DNA from: Flavobacterium psychrophilum
GTDB taxonomy: Bacteria > Bacteroidota > Bacteroidia > Flavobacteriales > Flavobacteriaceae
DNA length: 64,000 nt
Reading direction: 5' to 3'
Assembly (NCBI GenBank): GCA_001708385.1
Contig: CP012388.1
Coordinates: forward strand, 1,922,001 to 1,986,000
The notes below the pieces were generated by a model that saw only the letters and a list, made by a program, of their open reading frames with translations, searched no databases and was not told the DNA's origin. A program made the translations under genes and the position numbers. This document shows positions 8,263-18,000 of this stretch, in pieces (positions within the stretch are counted from its first letter, which is position 1; each line of letters starts with the position of its first letter).

Positions 8263-9315
8263 ATGAAAAAGATTTTTATCCTGATAGCTGCAACTCTTTT
8301 AGTTGCTCTGGGTTGCTCTTCTGACTATGAAATACTGAAATCTCAGGAAAACATAAGTCTGACGGCAGATAGCTCGGTAAAAAAAATGGGGTCTACAATA
8401 ACCTTTAAGGTAACAGACAGCAACGGTAACGACGTTACTGAAGACGCAGCCATATATGTAGACGACGTACTTGTAGAAGATAAGTCTTTTACATCTGAAA
8501 AGGCCGGAAGTTATATTGTTAAGGCTGTGTATTTTTCTATTGAATCGGTTCCGTCATTGATCTATTTTCATGATGGTACAGAAATAAACTTTAGGAAAAA
8601 TGTCCTGATAGAAGATTATACAGGTGTCTGGTGCGGATGGTGTCCAAGGGTGGCTTATGGTATTGAAAAAGTACATAGCCAAACCGAAAACACGGTTGCA
8701 GTTGCTTTACATGGACCCGGTAAAAATCCGTCTGATACCGGTTATGACCCGTATACTTATGATTCTTCAGAGCTTGAAAAAACACTTAGCGCACAAGGCT
8801 ACCCTAAAGGTTTTCTAAACAGGACCATACAATGGGAATTTCCTGAACCGGACAAGATAGACCAGATTATCGCCCTTACACAGGGTGTTAATCCTAAGTT
8901 GGGACTTTCTATGGAATCTAAAGTAAATAACGGAAATATTAACCTTGATGTAAATGTAACGTTTGGTAAAAACTTTGCCAACAACATTAAACTGGTAGTG
9001 TATGTACTTGAAAATGGACTTATTCATGATCAGCATAATTACACTTCGTACTATGAAGGCAAGAAACTTCTGGTAGACTTTGAGCACAACCATGTATTAC
9101 GAGCCTGCCTTACGCCGATATTAGGTGAAGATATCGCAGCCGATCAGACTGTATTTTCAAATACGTACACAAAATCGTTTAATGTACCTGTACCACAATC
9201 TGTAGAAAACGCTTCAAAAATTGAATTTGTTGCTTTTGTAATAGATGAAACCGGTACGGTAATTAACGTAAGAAAAGCGTCTCAGGGAGAAACTCAGGAT
9301 ATGCAGCTTTTATAA
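8263..9315 (+). CDS. Omp28-related outer-membrane lipoprotein
   Basis: The protein has 350 residues. The lipobox is LLVALGC with the lipidated cysteine at residue 18. An N-terminal Ig-like segment (residues ~30-90) is followed by the Omp28 domain, which opens with VLIEDYTGVWCGWCPR (cysteines 124 and 127), a thioredoxin-like CxxC. It continues with AVALHGP and KGFLNRTI, in keeping with the family. Omp28 proteins are surface-exposed Bacteroidota lipoproteins of unclear role. The CxxC suggests redox activity. It is the last gene before a strong terminator and is probably co-transcribed with the small T9SS gene upstream. Confidence 0.9.
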   Translation: MKKIFILIAATLLVALGCSSDYEILKSQENISLTADSSVKKMGSTITFKVTDSNGNDVTEDAAIYVDDVLVEDKSFTSEKAGSYIVKAVYFSIESVPSLIYFHDGTEINFRKNVLIEDYTGVWCGWCPRVAYGIEKVHSQTENTVAVALHGPGKNPSDTGYDPYTYDSSELEKTLSAQGYPKGFLNRTIQWEFPEPDKIDQIIALTQGVNPKLGLSMESKVNNGNINLDVNVTFGKNFANNIKLVVYVLENGLIHDQHNYTSYYEGKKLLVDFEHNHVLRACLTPILGEDIAADQTVFSNTYTKSFNVPVPQSVENASKIEFVAFVIDETGTVINVRKASQGETQDMQLL

Positions 9316-9339
9316 AATTCTTTCCTTTAAAATATTCAG

Positions 9340-9368
9340 AACCATCCGCTACAACGGATGGTTTTTTT
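9340..9368 (+). terminator. Intrinsic terminator after the Omp28-like gene
   Basis: A 9-bp stem, AACCATCCG (9340-9348) with CGGATGGTT (9355-9363), has a 6-base loop and is followed by a run of T. It closes the 5825-9315 gene group. Confidence 0.9.
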
Positions 9369-9448
9369 ATAGAAAAGCCTAATAGCCCAGCCTGCCGAAA
9401 TGCCAAATACTTAACAAAAAAGAGTCTTATTCTTATAAAGGGGTTTAC

Positions 9449-9456
9449 TATATTTG
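9449..9456 (+). promoter_or_regulatory. Promoter -7 box for the TPR regulator gene
   Basis: TATATTTG is an exact match to the Bacteroidota -7 consensus TAnnTTTG, 41 bases upstream of the ATG at 9498 and downstream of a terminator. No clear -33 TTG is visible. Confidence 0.5.
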
Positions 9457-9497
9457 CCTACTTACTATTATTCGCGGCATAAAACTATTAGATCCTC

Positions 9498-11087
9498 ATG
9501 ATTAAAGTTAACCATCTAAAAAAGCTATTCTTTATTATTGCTTTTTTTACTTCCTGCCTTTTTGCTGCTGCTTCTGAGCACATTAATACGGAAGAGGAGT
9601 GTCAACGGTTAATGGATAAAGGTGAAAAAGAAAATCTAGCCGGAAATTATGTAAAAGCGCTCGAGTATTATACACAGGCAGAAGTAATTGCCCAAAACAA
9701 GCAACTAAACGACAAACTTTTTTATATAGAACTAAATATAGGGGTTATGTATGTTAACCTCTCTAATTATGAAGAAGCACTCGGATACTATTTCCTGGCA
9801 CTGAACATTGCGAAAGACGATCGTAAAAAAGCATCTATAGCTATTAACAACATTGGTAATGTTTACGGCTACAAGAAAGATTATAAGAATGCAATAAAAT
9901 ATTACAAGAAGGCTTATTCTGAAGATAAGAGTAAACAATCCGGGCAAAGCAGGTTATTTTTAGCTATCAATATGGCCGACAATTATAATAAACTTGGCGA
10001 TTTTAAAGAGGCCAGGCAATACCTTGTTGATGTAAAAGATATGCATATGCCTACCGCCTTCTACAGGTTTTGGAAGCTAAATTATGCTGAGACCTTTTTA
10101 CTGGAAGGCAATATAGCCGAAGCTAAAAACATACTCGAAAAACTTCTTATAGAAATAGGCCCGGAAAAGGACAACGACGCCTACCCTTATGTTATTGAAC
10201 TTCTTACACGCATTTATGCAAAGCAAAATGATATAGACCGAGCTATTGCTTTTGCAAAACAGGGTGTAAAATATACACCAAAGCTTCAGGGAAGGATGGA
10301 TTTATACAACCAGCTTTCGCAATTATACATTCAGAAAAAAGATTTTGGCGCTGCTTTTCAATATAAAGATTCGGTAATCGCCACAAAAGATTCGGCTGCA
10401 GGCCTTAAGGACAAAGGCTTTTTCGAAATAAATAAGATAAAATCGAAAGTTCAGGAATACCAGAATGAATTAAAGATCAATAGAGAGAAACAGGTTGCCG
10501 AGCGTAACATCTTTATCATACTCATTATTTTTGGACTGTTGTTATTCTTCTTTATTTACAGATCTCAAAAAGGAAGAATCATTAAGCAGAAACAGGAAAA
10601 AATTATTGCCGAAAATCAGCAAAAGATTTACACCCTGGAACTGGAAAATCTTAATAATAGCATTGCAGAAAAGAACAGAAAACTAAGCGCGAAGGCACTT
10701 TACCTTTCCGGTCGTAACGAACTTATACAGGAAGTTATCAATTCGCTGTCTGAAATTCCGGATATAACCAAGAGCAAAGATGTCTCTAAAGGAATGGCTG
10801 CACTTAAAAATTACATTAAAACCGATAGCGAATGGGATGATTTTATTGCCTATTTCGAAATGGTTAATCCAGCTTTTTTAAGTACCCTTAAAGAAAAACA
10901 CCCAAACCTTACTGCAAAAGATATTCGCTTTATCTGTTATGTGTACATGAACCTGGATGCGAAAGAACTTTCTATGGTTTTTAACATTACACCAGATGCG
11001 TGCAGAAGGAGAGAAAAAAGATTATTACAAAAAATGAACCTAAGTTCGGATGAATCACTTTTTGATTATCTGTTAGCTATTTCTTAA
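9498..11087 (+). CDS. TPR-sensor transmembrane regulator with C-terminal helix-turn-helix
   Basis: The protein has 529 residues: a signal peptide or N-terminal anchor (residues 1-25), then five or so TPR-like repeats (for example KALEYYTQAEVIAQ, EEALGYYFLALNIA, KNAIKYYKKAYSED) to about residue 300. A transmembrane helix NIFIILIIFGLLLFFFIY follows near residues 336-353, then a coiled coil (KQKQEKIIAENQQKIYTLE) and a C-terminal LuxR-like helix-turn-helix (LTAKDIRFICYVYMNLDAKELSMVFNITPDACRRREKRLLQKM). The topology implies periplasmic TPRs and a cytoplasmic DNA-binding end. This architecture is common in Bacteroidota. The target is unknown, but the next genes are large T9SS surface proteins. Confidence 0.85.
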   Translation: MIKVNHLKKLFFIIAFFTSCLFAAASEHINTEEECQRLMDKGEKENLAGNYVKALEYYTQAEVIAQNKQLNDKLFYIELNIGVMYVNLSNYEEALGYYFLALNIAKDDRKKASIAINNIGNVYGYKKDYKNAIKYYKKAYSEDKSKQSGQSRLFLAINMADNYNKLGDFKEARQYLVDVKDMHMPTAFYRFWKLNYAETFLLEGNIAEAKNILEKLLIEIGPEKDNDAYPYVIELLTRIYAKQNDIDRAIAFAKQGVKYTPKLQGRMDLYNQLSQLYIQKKDFGAAFQYKDSVIATKDSAAGLKDKGFFEINKIKSKVQEYQNELKINREKQVAERNIFIILIIFGLLLFFFIYRSQKGRIIKQKQEKIIAENQQKIYTLELENLNNSIAEKNRKLSAKALYLSGRNELIQEVINSLSEIPDITKSKDVSKGMAALKNYIKTDSEWDDFIAYFEMVNPAFLSTLKEKHPNLTAKDIRFICYVYMNLDAKELSMVFNITPDACRRREKRLLQKMNLSSDESLFDYLLAIS

Positions 11088-11351
11088 TTCAGATTCCTCT
11101 TGAAATCTATTTAAATCTTAAAATTCATATTTAAATAGTATCTACTCATGTTATTACAGAACAAACAGTATAATAATTTTATTATCAACCCATTAGGAAT
11201 AATAAAATTACACTTGTCTTATTATTACCAAACGTTTGTCTTGTTTTTTCCGCGGCTTTTTTAACGAAGGGTTAATTATATATTAATATTTGTTGAACAA
11301 ACAAAAGGTATTTGGCCTTCTTGGCGGCAAACTCAAAACTAACTACATTTT

Positions 11352-14300
11352 ATGAAAAAACTTTTACTAATCAAATTATGCGGATTGTGCATGCTGTTAG
11401 GCGGGCAAGTTCTGCATGCCCAGTTTCAGAGCGGACTATGGACAGGTAAAGAAGCATACCGCTGGTATATGGGCAGACCAAAAGCGTTCGATTTTGCTAC
11501 AACACCGCCGGCAGTTTCTGTAGATGGTGTATCGTATGGAGACAAAGGAGGAGGGACAGTATCAGATGCTAACGGTCAACTTCTGTTTTATACGGACGGG
11601 CAGCAGATTTGGAATAAAAACCATGTTACTATGGTTAATGGTACAGGTATAACAAATGGTGGTGCACAAGCTACACAAAGTGGCCTTATTGTGAAAGACC
11701 CCGGTAACCCAAATTTATATTATGTGTTTACTGTAGCCAAAAGCAACAGTAATGGCGGTATATTTTACTCTATAGTAGACATTACCCTTGATAACGGACT
11801 TGGTGCCGTAGTTAGCGGACAAAAGAAAAAAACATTACAACCCAAAGGAGTAGCCGAAAAGCTATCTGCTGTATACCACGCCGATGAAAAACAGGTATGG
11901 GTTGTTGGCCATAAGGCAAACAACGCCATTCCGGCAGAAAATGATGAGTTTGTAGCTTTTCTTGTTACAGAAACAGGTATTACAACTACACCTGTTGTAA
12001 GTAAACTGGGTCAGGCTTTCCATCAGTTTAAAGACGGGCAAATGAAAATTTCGCCCGACGGATCTAAAATAGCATTGGTTCACAGCCAGGGTAGCGTTGG
12101 TCCGAATGTATTTGAAGTTTTCAATTTTAATAATACAACAGGTGCTATAACAGGCCCGATACTTTCTATTGCTGACAGGTTTTCTTCTTTTTCGAGTGTT
12201 TGGGGTCTGGAATTTTCGCCAAATAGCAAACTAATTTATGTAACAGAAATAGAATCCCGCTCAAGGTTATACCAGTATGACCTTACAGCAGGCAGCGATC
12301 AGGAAATTAGAGATACCGAAGTTATTCTGGGAGAAGTAGAATTCCTGGAAACTTTTTACGGTTTGCAGGCAGGGCCTGATGGCAAAATTTATATGGCGCA
12401 CAATAACAGGGATTATCATAGCGTAATCCAGTATCCTAATAATGCAGGTGTAGCAGCAGGGTTTTCATATCAGAATTCAAGTCCGGTATCAGCTACATCA
12501 ACACAGGCTTTTCCTAACTTTATACAAACGTATTTTGAATCGGGTATTTTATTCGAAAATACTTGTATAGGCGATGCTACTACCTTTTCGCTTATCCGTA
12601 TTCCCGGTGTAACTGCCATAACATGGGATTTTGGAGACACGGCAAGTACCGACAATACATCTACAAATTTATTGCCTACACACGTATATAGCGCTGTTGG
12701 AACTTACACAGTAACAGCTACCATTACCAGTAATGGCGGTACACAAACAGCCACAAACCAGGTTGTAATCACAGAACTGCCTACCGCTACAGCGCCTGCC
12801 GATGTTAACGGTTGCGACCCGCAAAGCACAGGCACTTACAATTTTGATCTTTCTGCACAAAATGCGGTAATTCTTGGAACACAGGACGAAGCAGACTTTA
12901 CAGTAACATACCACAACACCCAAGCTGATGCTGATGCAGGCGATGCAGCAATTACAGGAGATCTTACAGCTTACCCGTCTCAGGGAGAAACTATCTATGC
13001 AAGGGTAACAAACAATGCAACAGGATGTCACGCAGTAACAAATTTTGATCTTATTATTGTTGCCCCTATAGTGCCCACTGCTCCACTGGAAGCTATAGGT
13101 TGTTCACCTATAAACCTTACTCAGGTTAGCAACGACTTAGGAGTACCCGCAACAGATGTAACACTAAAATACTATCCTACCCTGGCAGATGCAGAACAGG
13201 ATACCAATGAAATAACAGCTCCGGAAGCTTATACGCTTGTGGGACAAACTGCTGGAATTTATATTTCCGTAACACAAACAGCTACAGGATGTATTACCTA
13301 TTTACCGATAACGGTAAACCTTAACCCGGGTGTTACACCTCCCGCTCCACTTGAAGTAGTTGGATGTTCACCTATCAACCTTACATCTGTAACAACGCAG
13401 CTAGGCGTACCCGCTACAGATGTTACAGTAACGTATTATGCTAATGAAGCTGATGCTATGGCAGGAACAGACGCTATCGACGGGACAGCTTATACTTTGA
13501 CAGGACAAACAGCGACGGTTTATATTCGTATTGTACAAACGTCAACAAATTGTATCAGTACTGCTCCCGTAACAGTAAACCTAAACCCTGGCGTTACACC
13601 TCCTGCCCCGCTTGAAGTAGTTGGGTGTTCACCTATCAATCTTACAGGCGTAACAACTCAGCTAGGCGTACCTGCCACAGATGTTACAGTAACGTACTAT
13701 ACTAATGAAACTGATGCTATAGCAGGAACCGACGCTATCGACGGAACAGTTTATACTTTAACAGGCCAGACAGCTACGGTCTATATTCGTATTGTACAGA
13801 CGTCAACAAACTGTATAAGCACTGCTCCGGTAACAGTAAACCTGAACCCCGGCATTACACCTCCTGCCCCGCTTGAAGTAGTTGGATGTTCTCCTATAAA
13901 CCTTACATCAGTAACAAATCAACTTGGAGTACCTGCAACAGATGTCATTGTAACCTACTACGACAATGAAGCTGATGCTATTACGGGAACCGGTGGTATG
14001 GATGGTACTGATTATACTCTAACAGGCACTACAGCTACAGTTTACATTCGCATTGTACAAACTGCTACAAACTGTATCAGTACAGCTGCGGTAACGGTAA
14101 ATCTTAATCCTGGTATTACACCTCCGGCAGCCTTAGCGGTAGAAGGATGTGAAACTGTGAATCTTACCAATGTTGTTTCTCAACTTGGTGTTCCTGCAAA
14201 TACAGTAGAAGTAACCTACTATAACAGCCAGGATGATGCTTTAGCACAAACAAATGCAATAGCTGATGCAGCTGACTTTGGTATTGCCAATGACGGACAG

Positions 14301-14879
14301 CTGCTATACGTACGCGTACGCGGAATAAATACAAACTGTATTAACGTATTCGAAGTTACCATCAATAAATCGGCAGGCGTTGAACTTCCTTCAGATCTAG
14401 CCATTGCAGGATGTTCGCCTTTCAACCTTAATGATGCTATTGAAGCGGAATCGGGTATTACCTATACATTCTACACCTCCGAAGCTGATGCTGCTACAGC
14501 AAATAATACAATTTCTAATCCTGAAGAGTACAGCCCAGATACGGCCAACGGTATTACATATGTACGTGCAGAAAATGCTTCGGGATGCTTTGCTTTAGCA
14601 GGTATTACTCTGACAAGAGATTGTGATATCCAAAAAGGTATATCGCCGAATGGTGATACTAAAAATGACAACTTTGACCTTACACACCTTGAAGTAGCTA
14701 AGCTTATTATCCTTAACCGATATGGTAAAGAAGTATACAGCCTGGCAAACTATACCAACCAGTGGGAAGGGCAACAGAGTAACGGAAAAGAATTACCTAC
14801 CGGCACCTATTTCTATATGATAGAGCGCAAAAATGGTGAAAGCAAAACAGGATGGATTTACATTAACAGGGAGAATTAA
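11352..14879 (+). CDS. Modular PKD-domain protein with T9SS type B sorting domain
   Basis: The protein has 1175 residues. After a signal peptide (ending LHAQ, about residue 24), residues ~25-400 form a beta-propeller-like domain also present in the next gene (SGLWTGKEAYRWYMGRPKAFDF ..., SVDGVSYGDKGGGTVSDANGQLLFYTDG, IAPDGSK-like KISPDGSKIALVHS). A PKD domain follows (FGDTASTDNTSTNLLPTHVYSAVGTYTVTATIT, about residues 424-470). Next come modules of about 87 residues beginning PAPLEVVGCSPINLT, five in number with the middle three almost identical. The last ~80 residues are a type B (gliding-motility-associated) sorting domain with ISPNGDTKNDNFDL and RYGKEVYS. It is probably a surface adhesin exported by T9SS; the ligand is unknown. 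Confidence 0.88.
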   Translation: MKKLLLIKLCGLCMLLGGQVLHAQFQSGLWTGKEAYRWYMGRPKAFDFATTPPAVSVDGVSYGDKGGGTVSDANGQLLFYTDGQQIWNKNHVTMVNGTGITNGGAQATQSGLIVKDPGNPNLYYVFTVAKSNSNGGIFYSIVDITLDNGLGAVVSGQKKKTLQPKGVAEKLSAVYHADEKQVWVVGHKANNAIPAENDEFVAFLVTETGITTTPVVSKLGQAFHQFKDGQMKISPDGSKIALVHSQGSVGPNVFEVFNFNNTTGAITGPILSIADRFSSFSSVWGLEFSPNSKLIYVTEIESRSRLYQYDLTAGSDQEIRDTEVILGEVEFLETFYGLQAGPDGKIYMAHNNRDYHSVIQYPNNAGVAAGFSYQNSSPVSATSTQAFPNFIQTYFESGILFENTCIGDATTFSLIRIPGVTAITWDFGDTASTDNTSTNLLPTHVYSAVGTYTVTATITSNGGTQTATNQVVITELPTATAPADVNGCDPQSTGTYNFDLSAQNAVILGTQDEADFTVTYHNTQADADAGDAAITGDLTAYPSQGETIYARVTNNATGCHAVTNFDLIIVAPIVPTAPLEAIGCSPINLTQVSNDLGVPATDVTLKYYPTLADAEQDTNEITAPEAYTLVGQTAGIYISVTQTATGCITYLPITVNLNPGVTPPAPLEVVGCSPINLTSVTTQLGVPATDVTVTYYANEADAMAGTDAIDGTAYTLTGQTATVYIRIVQTSTNCISTAPVTVNLNPGVTPPAPLEVVGCSPINLTGVTTQLGVPATDVTVTYYTNETDAIAGTDAIDGTVYTLTGQTATVYIRIVQTSTNCISTAPVTVNLNPGITPPAPLEVVGCSPINLTSVTNQLGVPATDVIVTYYDNEADAITGTGGMDGTDYTLTGTTATVYIRIVQTATNCISTAAVTVNLNPGITPPAALAVEGCETVNLTNVVSQLGVPANTVEVTYYNSQDDALAQTNAIADAADFGIANDGQLLYVRVRGINTNCINVFEVTINKSAGVELPSDLAIAGCSPFNLNDAIEAESGITYTFYTSEADAATANNTISNPEEYSPDTANGITYVRAENASGCFALAGITLTRDCDIQKGISPNGDTKNDNFDLTHLEVAKLIILNRYGKEVYSLANYTNQWEGQQSNGKELPTGTYFYMIERKNGESKTGWIYINREN
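13338..14120 (+). repeat. Three near-identical 261-bp in-frame tandem repeats
   Basis: Units begin at 13338, 13599 and 13860, exactly 261 bp (87 codons) apart, each starting with codons for PPAPLEVVGCSPINL. A more divergent unit lies on each side, starting near 13074 and 14121. DNA-level similarity of the three middle units suggests recent duplication or gene conversion, so the copy number may vary between strains. Confidence 0.9.
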
Positions 14880-15012
14880 TACTGTTATAATAAGACATAT
14901 AAAACAATACACCCAATAGTATTGCTTTAGACTGCCGTATAAAGCGGGCAGGTATAACAAAGAAATGGTTCCTTTTTTACAGTGAGAAATTGCAGTAGGT
15001 TTTAGGAAGCAG

Positions 15013-15039
15013 CCTGGATTGATTTATCAGTCCAGGTTT
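15013..15039 (+). terminator. Weak candidate terminator
   Basis: CCTGGATTGA (15013-15022) pairs with TCAGTCCAGG (15027-15036), including one G-T pair, around a TTTA loop. Only three T follow. It lies between the two large type B genes. Confidence 0.4.
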
Positions 15040-15067
15040 ATGCGTTATATAATTGATAAAAAAAGCT

Positions 15068-18000
15068 ATGAAATCAGTTACAAAAAATGTTGAACGATTC
15101 CGCATTTACCTTTGCTTTTTAGCGGTACTATGCTCTTGTGGAGCATTCGCCCAAAAAGAAGCAGCCAATTGGTATTTTGGAATAAATGCAGGATTAAGCT
15201 TTAATACTTCACCGCCAACACCTCTTTTAGATGGTCAATTGGTTACAAAAGAAGGCTGTGCTACGATCTCTACAGGAGATGGGGCACTACAATTTTATTC
15301 TGATGGCACTACCGTTTATAACCGTAATCACGGGGTAATGATGAATGGCACAGATTTACTAGGCCATAATTCAAGTACGCAATCGGCCATGATTGTGCCT
15401 GCCCCAGGAAATATAAATAAATATTATATTTTCACTGTACCTGCAGAGGCAGGAAACGCCGGATTTAACTATTCCGTAGTAGATATGACACTTGATGGCG
15501 GACTTGGCGGTGTTACATCAGAGAAAAATATTCGCCTGGATAATCCTAATCTGGTTGCCGAAAAAGTTACGGCTGTTAGGCATGCCGATGGTGAAAGCAT
15601 ATGGGTTATAAGCCACAGGATGGACAGTAATAGATTTATCGCATTTTTAGTTTCTCCTTCGGGGCTTAACCCAACACCTGTAATTAGTGCTACAGGATCG
15701 TTTGTAGGTATTGGAGGATCTTCTGCAATAGGCTATTTAAAAGCATCTCCGGATGGAAAAAAACTGGCCTCTGCCAAACAAAATGTAGTTACAGACTTTG
15801 AATTGTTTGATTTTAATAATGCAACGGGCGTGGTTTCAAACCCGATGAAACTAAGCAGCACAGATGCAGGTTATGGGGTTGAATTTTCTCCCGATAGTAA
15901 GCGGGTTTATTTTACCACATTTTCAAATGATATATTTCAGTATGATATTACACCAGGAACATTAGAAGCCATTAAAGCAACAAGAACTGTTATTGCCGCA
16001 GGTGGTCAGTATGTTTCTCTACAAGTGGCACTTGACGGGAAAATTTACGTTACAAAAAACGGCTCCGGCAGAACCAGCCTTGCCGTTATAAATTCACCTA
16101 ATAACTTAGGTGCAGCATGTAATTTTCAGGATATTGGTGTAACTCTGGGAGGCAGGAACAGTGATTTAGGACTGCCTCCATTTATACAATCTTTCTTTAA
16201 ACAAGATATTGAAGTTGAAAATTTATGTGTCCAGACCCCAACCAATCTTTCAGTTACCATAAATGCTAATATAGTTAGTGCCCAATGGAATTTTGGCGAC
16301 GGAACAACTTCTGCCGATATTAATGCAACACATACATATGCCTTGCCGGGAACCTATACTGTTGAAGTCGACTTTTTTATTGATGCCAATAGTACTGTTA
16401 TACATCTTAGTAAAGATATAACGATATTACCCGTACCCGTTGCTAACCAGCCAGCAGAAATGGTTGCATGCACAACAGGCGGCCCAACAACTTTTGACCT
16501 TACACAGCAAACCACCTCTATTTTAAACGGGCAGAGCGCTATAGATTTTGCCGTGACTTATTATGCTTCACAGGAAGATTTAGATAATGATACTGCAGTT
16601 ACTTCTATTACACATTCGCTCGATTCGCAAACTATAATTGCTAAAGTTACCAATACATTTACAGGATGTTTTTCTTTTACAGAGTTTGAGACGATACGAA
16701 ATGCTTCGCCTGTTATTGATGGCAAAGAAAATTTAAAAGCTTGTGGTATCGGCAGCACTGCCCTATTTGATTTAACTGCAAACACCCCTCTTATACTTGG
16801 CAATCAGGATCCTGCTGTTTTTGATGTAAAATATTACACTACGTCAGCTCTTGCCGATGCCGGTACAACAGGCACAGAAATAACAACACCGGAAACTTAC
16901 ACTTCCGGCGATACTACGATCTATGCCCGCATTTTTAATAGTACAGCAACCGATTGTTACCAAACAACTTCTATTACCCTTACTACTACGCAAAACCAAA
17001 TAATAAACCCTGCAGGCAACCCGTTTTACTATACAGTATGCGCTACCCAGGGTAGCAACACTGCACCTGTAACTATTGCTGGTATTGCAAGTAATTTGAC
17101 AAATCAGGCATTGCAGCCGCTAGCATTATTTGATCCTGCAGTGACTCAGGACACTGATTTAGCCAATTACACTATTACCTACCATTTATTACAGGCTGAT
17201 GCCGTTACGGGAGATAATGCTATTGCCGATGGATATAGCGCAACTAACGGGCAGATTATATACATTAGGGTGAGTTACAATCTTGCTCAATCTTGTGTAG
17301 CAGTTGGTCAGGTACGATTTAATGTAGTATCTCCTCAGGCCAACACACCAACCCCATTAGTTGAATGCAGTGATTCTCTCACAGGAGCTACCTTTAACCT
17401 GTTGTTAAAAAATGATGAAATATCGCTTAATCCTGCTTATACTATAAGTTATTACGATAATCAGGCTGATGCATTAAGTGGTACAACAGCACCTGTAAGC
17501 AGTACCGCATTTGAAGGAATTGACAATCAGATTGTATATACAAGAGTTGAAGATACCCTCACAGGATGTGCTACAGTGGTTGAGCTTCTTTTACGGGTCA
17601 TCCCGGCACCTATAGCCACCACCCCTGCACCCATTGCAGAGTGTGACGATAACAACGACGGCTTTGCAAGGTTTAACCTTGTACCTACAATGCAGGCTAT
17701 TGAGGCTGCTATTGCCGATGTAACGGTAAGTGCCTTTGAGACCCAGAGCGATGCCGACCTAAATGTAAATGCGATACCGTCGCCCCAGGCCTATGACAAT
17801 ATCGTAGTAGGTACCCAGACCCTGTACCTAAGGGTACAGTCGGACCTTACGGACTGCTATGATACTCTAACCCTTGTGCTGATCGTAAACCCAAGGCCTG
17901 ATGCACACAGCCCTGCGCAGCCTTATGCGCTGTGTGATGACGGTACCAGCGATAGTGATGGCATAGCCCATTTTAACCTGAACAGCCAGAGTGCTGAGAT

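Noticed and set aside
13074..14380. Regular repeats, tested as a CRISPR array
   Set aside because: The period is 261 bp and in frame with a protein module; there are no short palindromic repeats or unique spacers and no cas genes.
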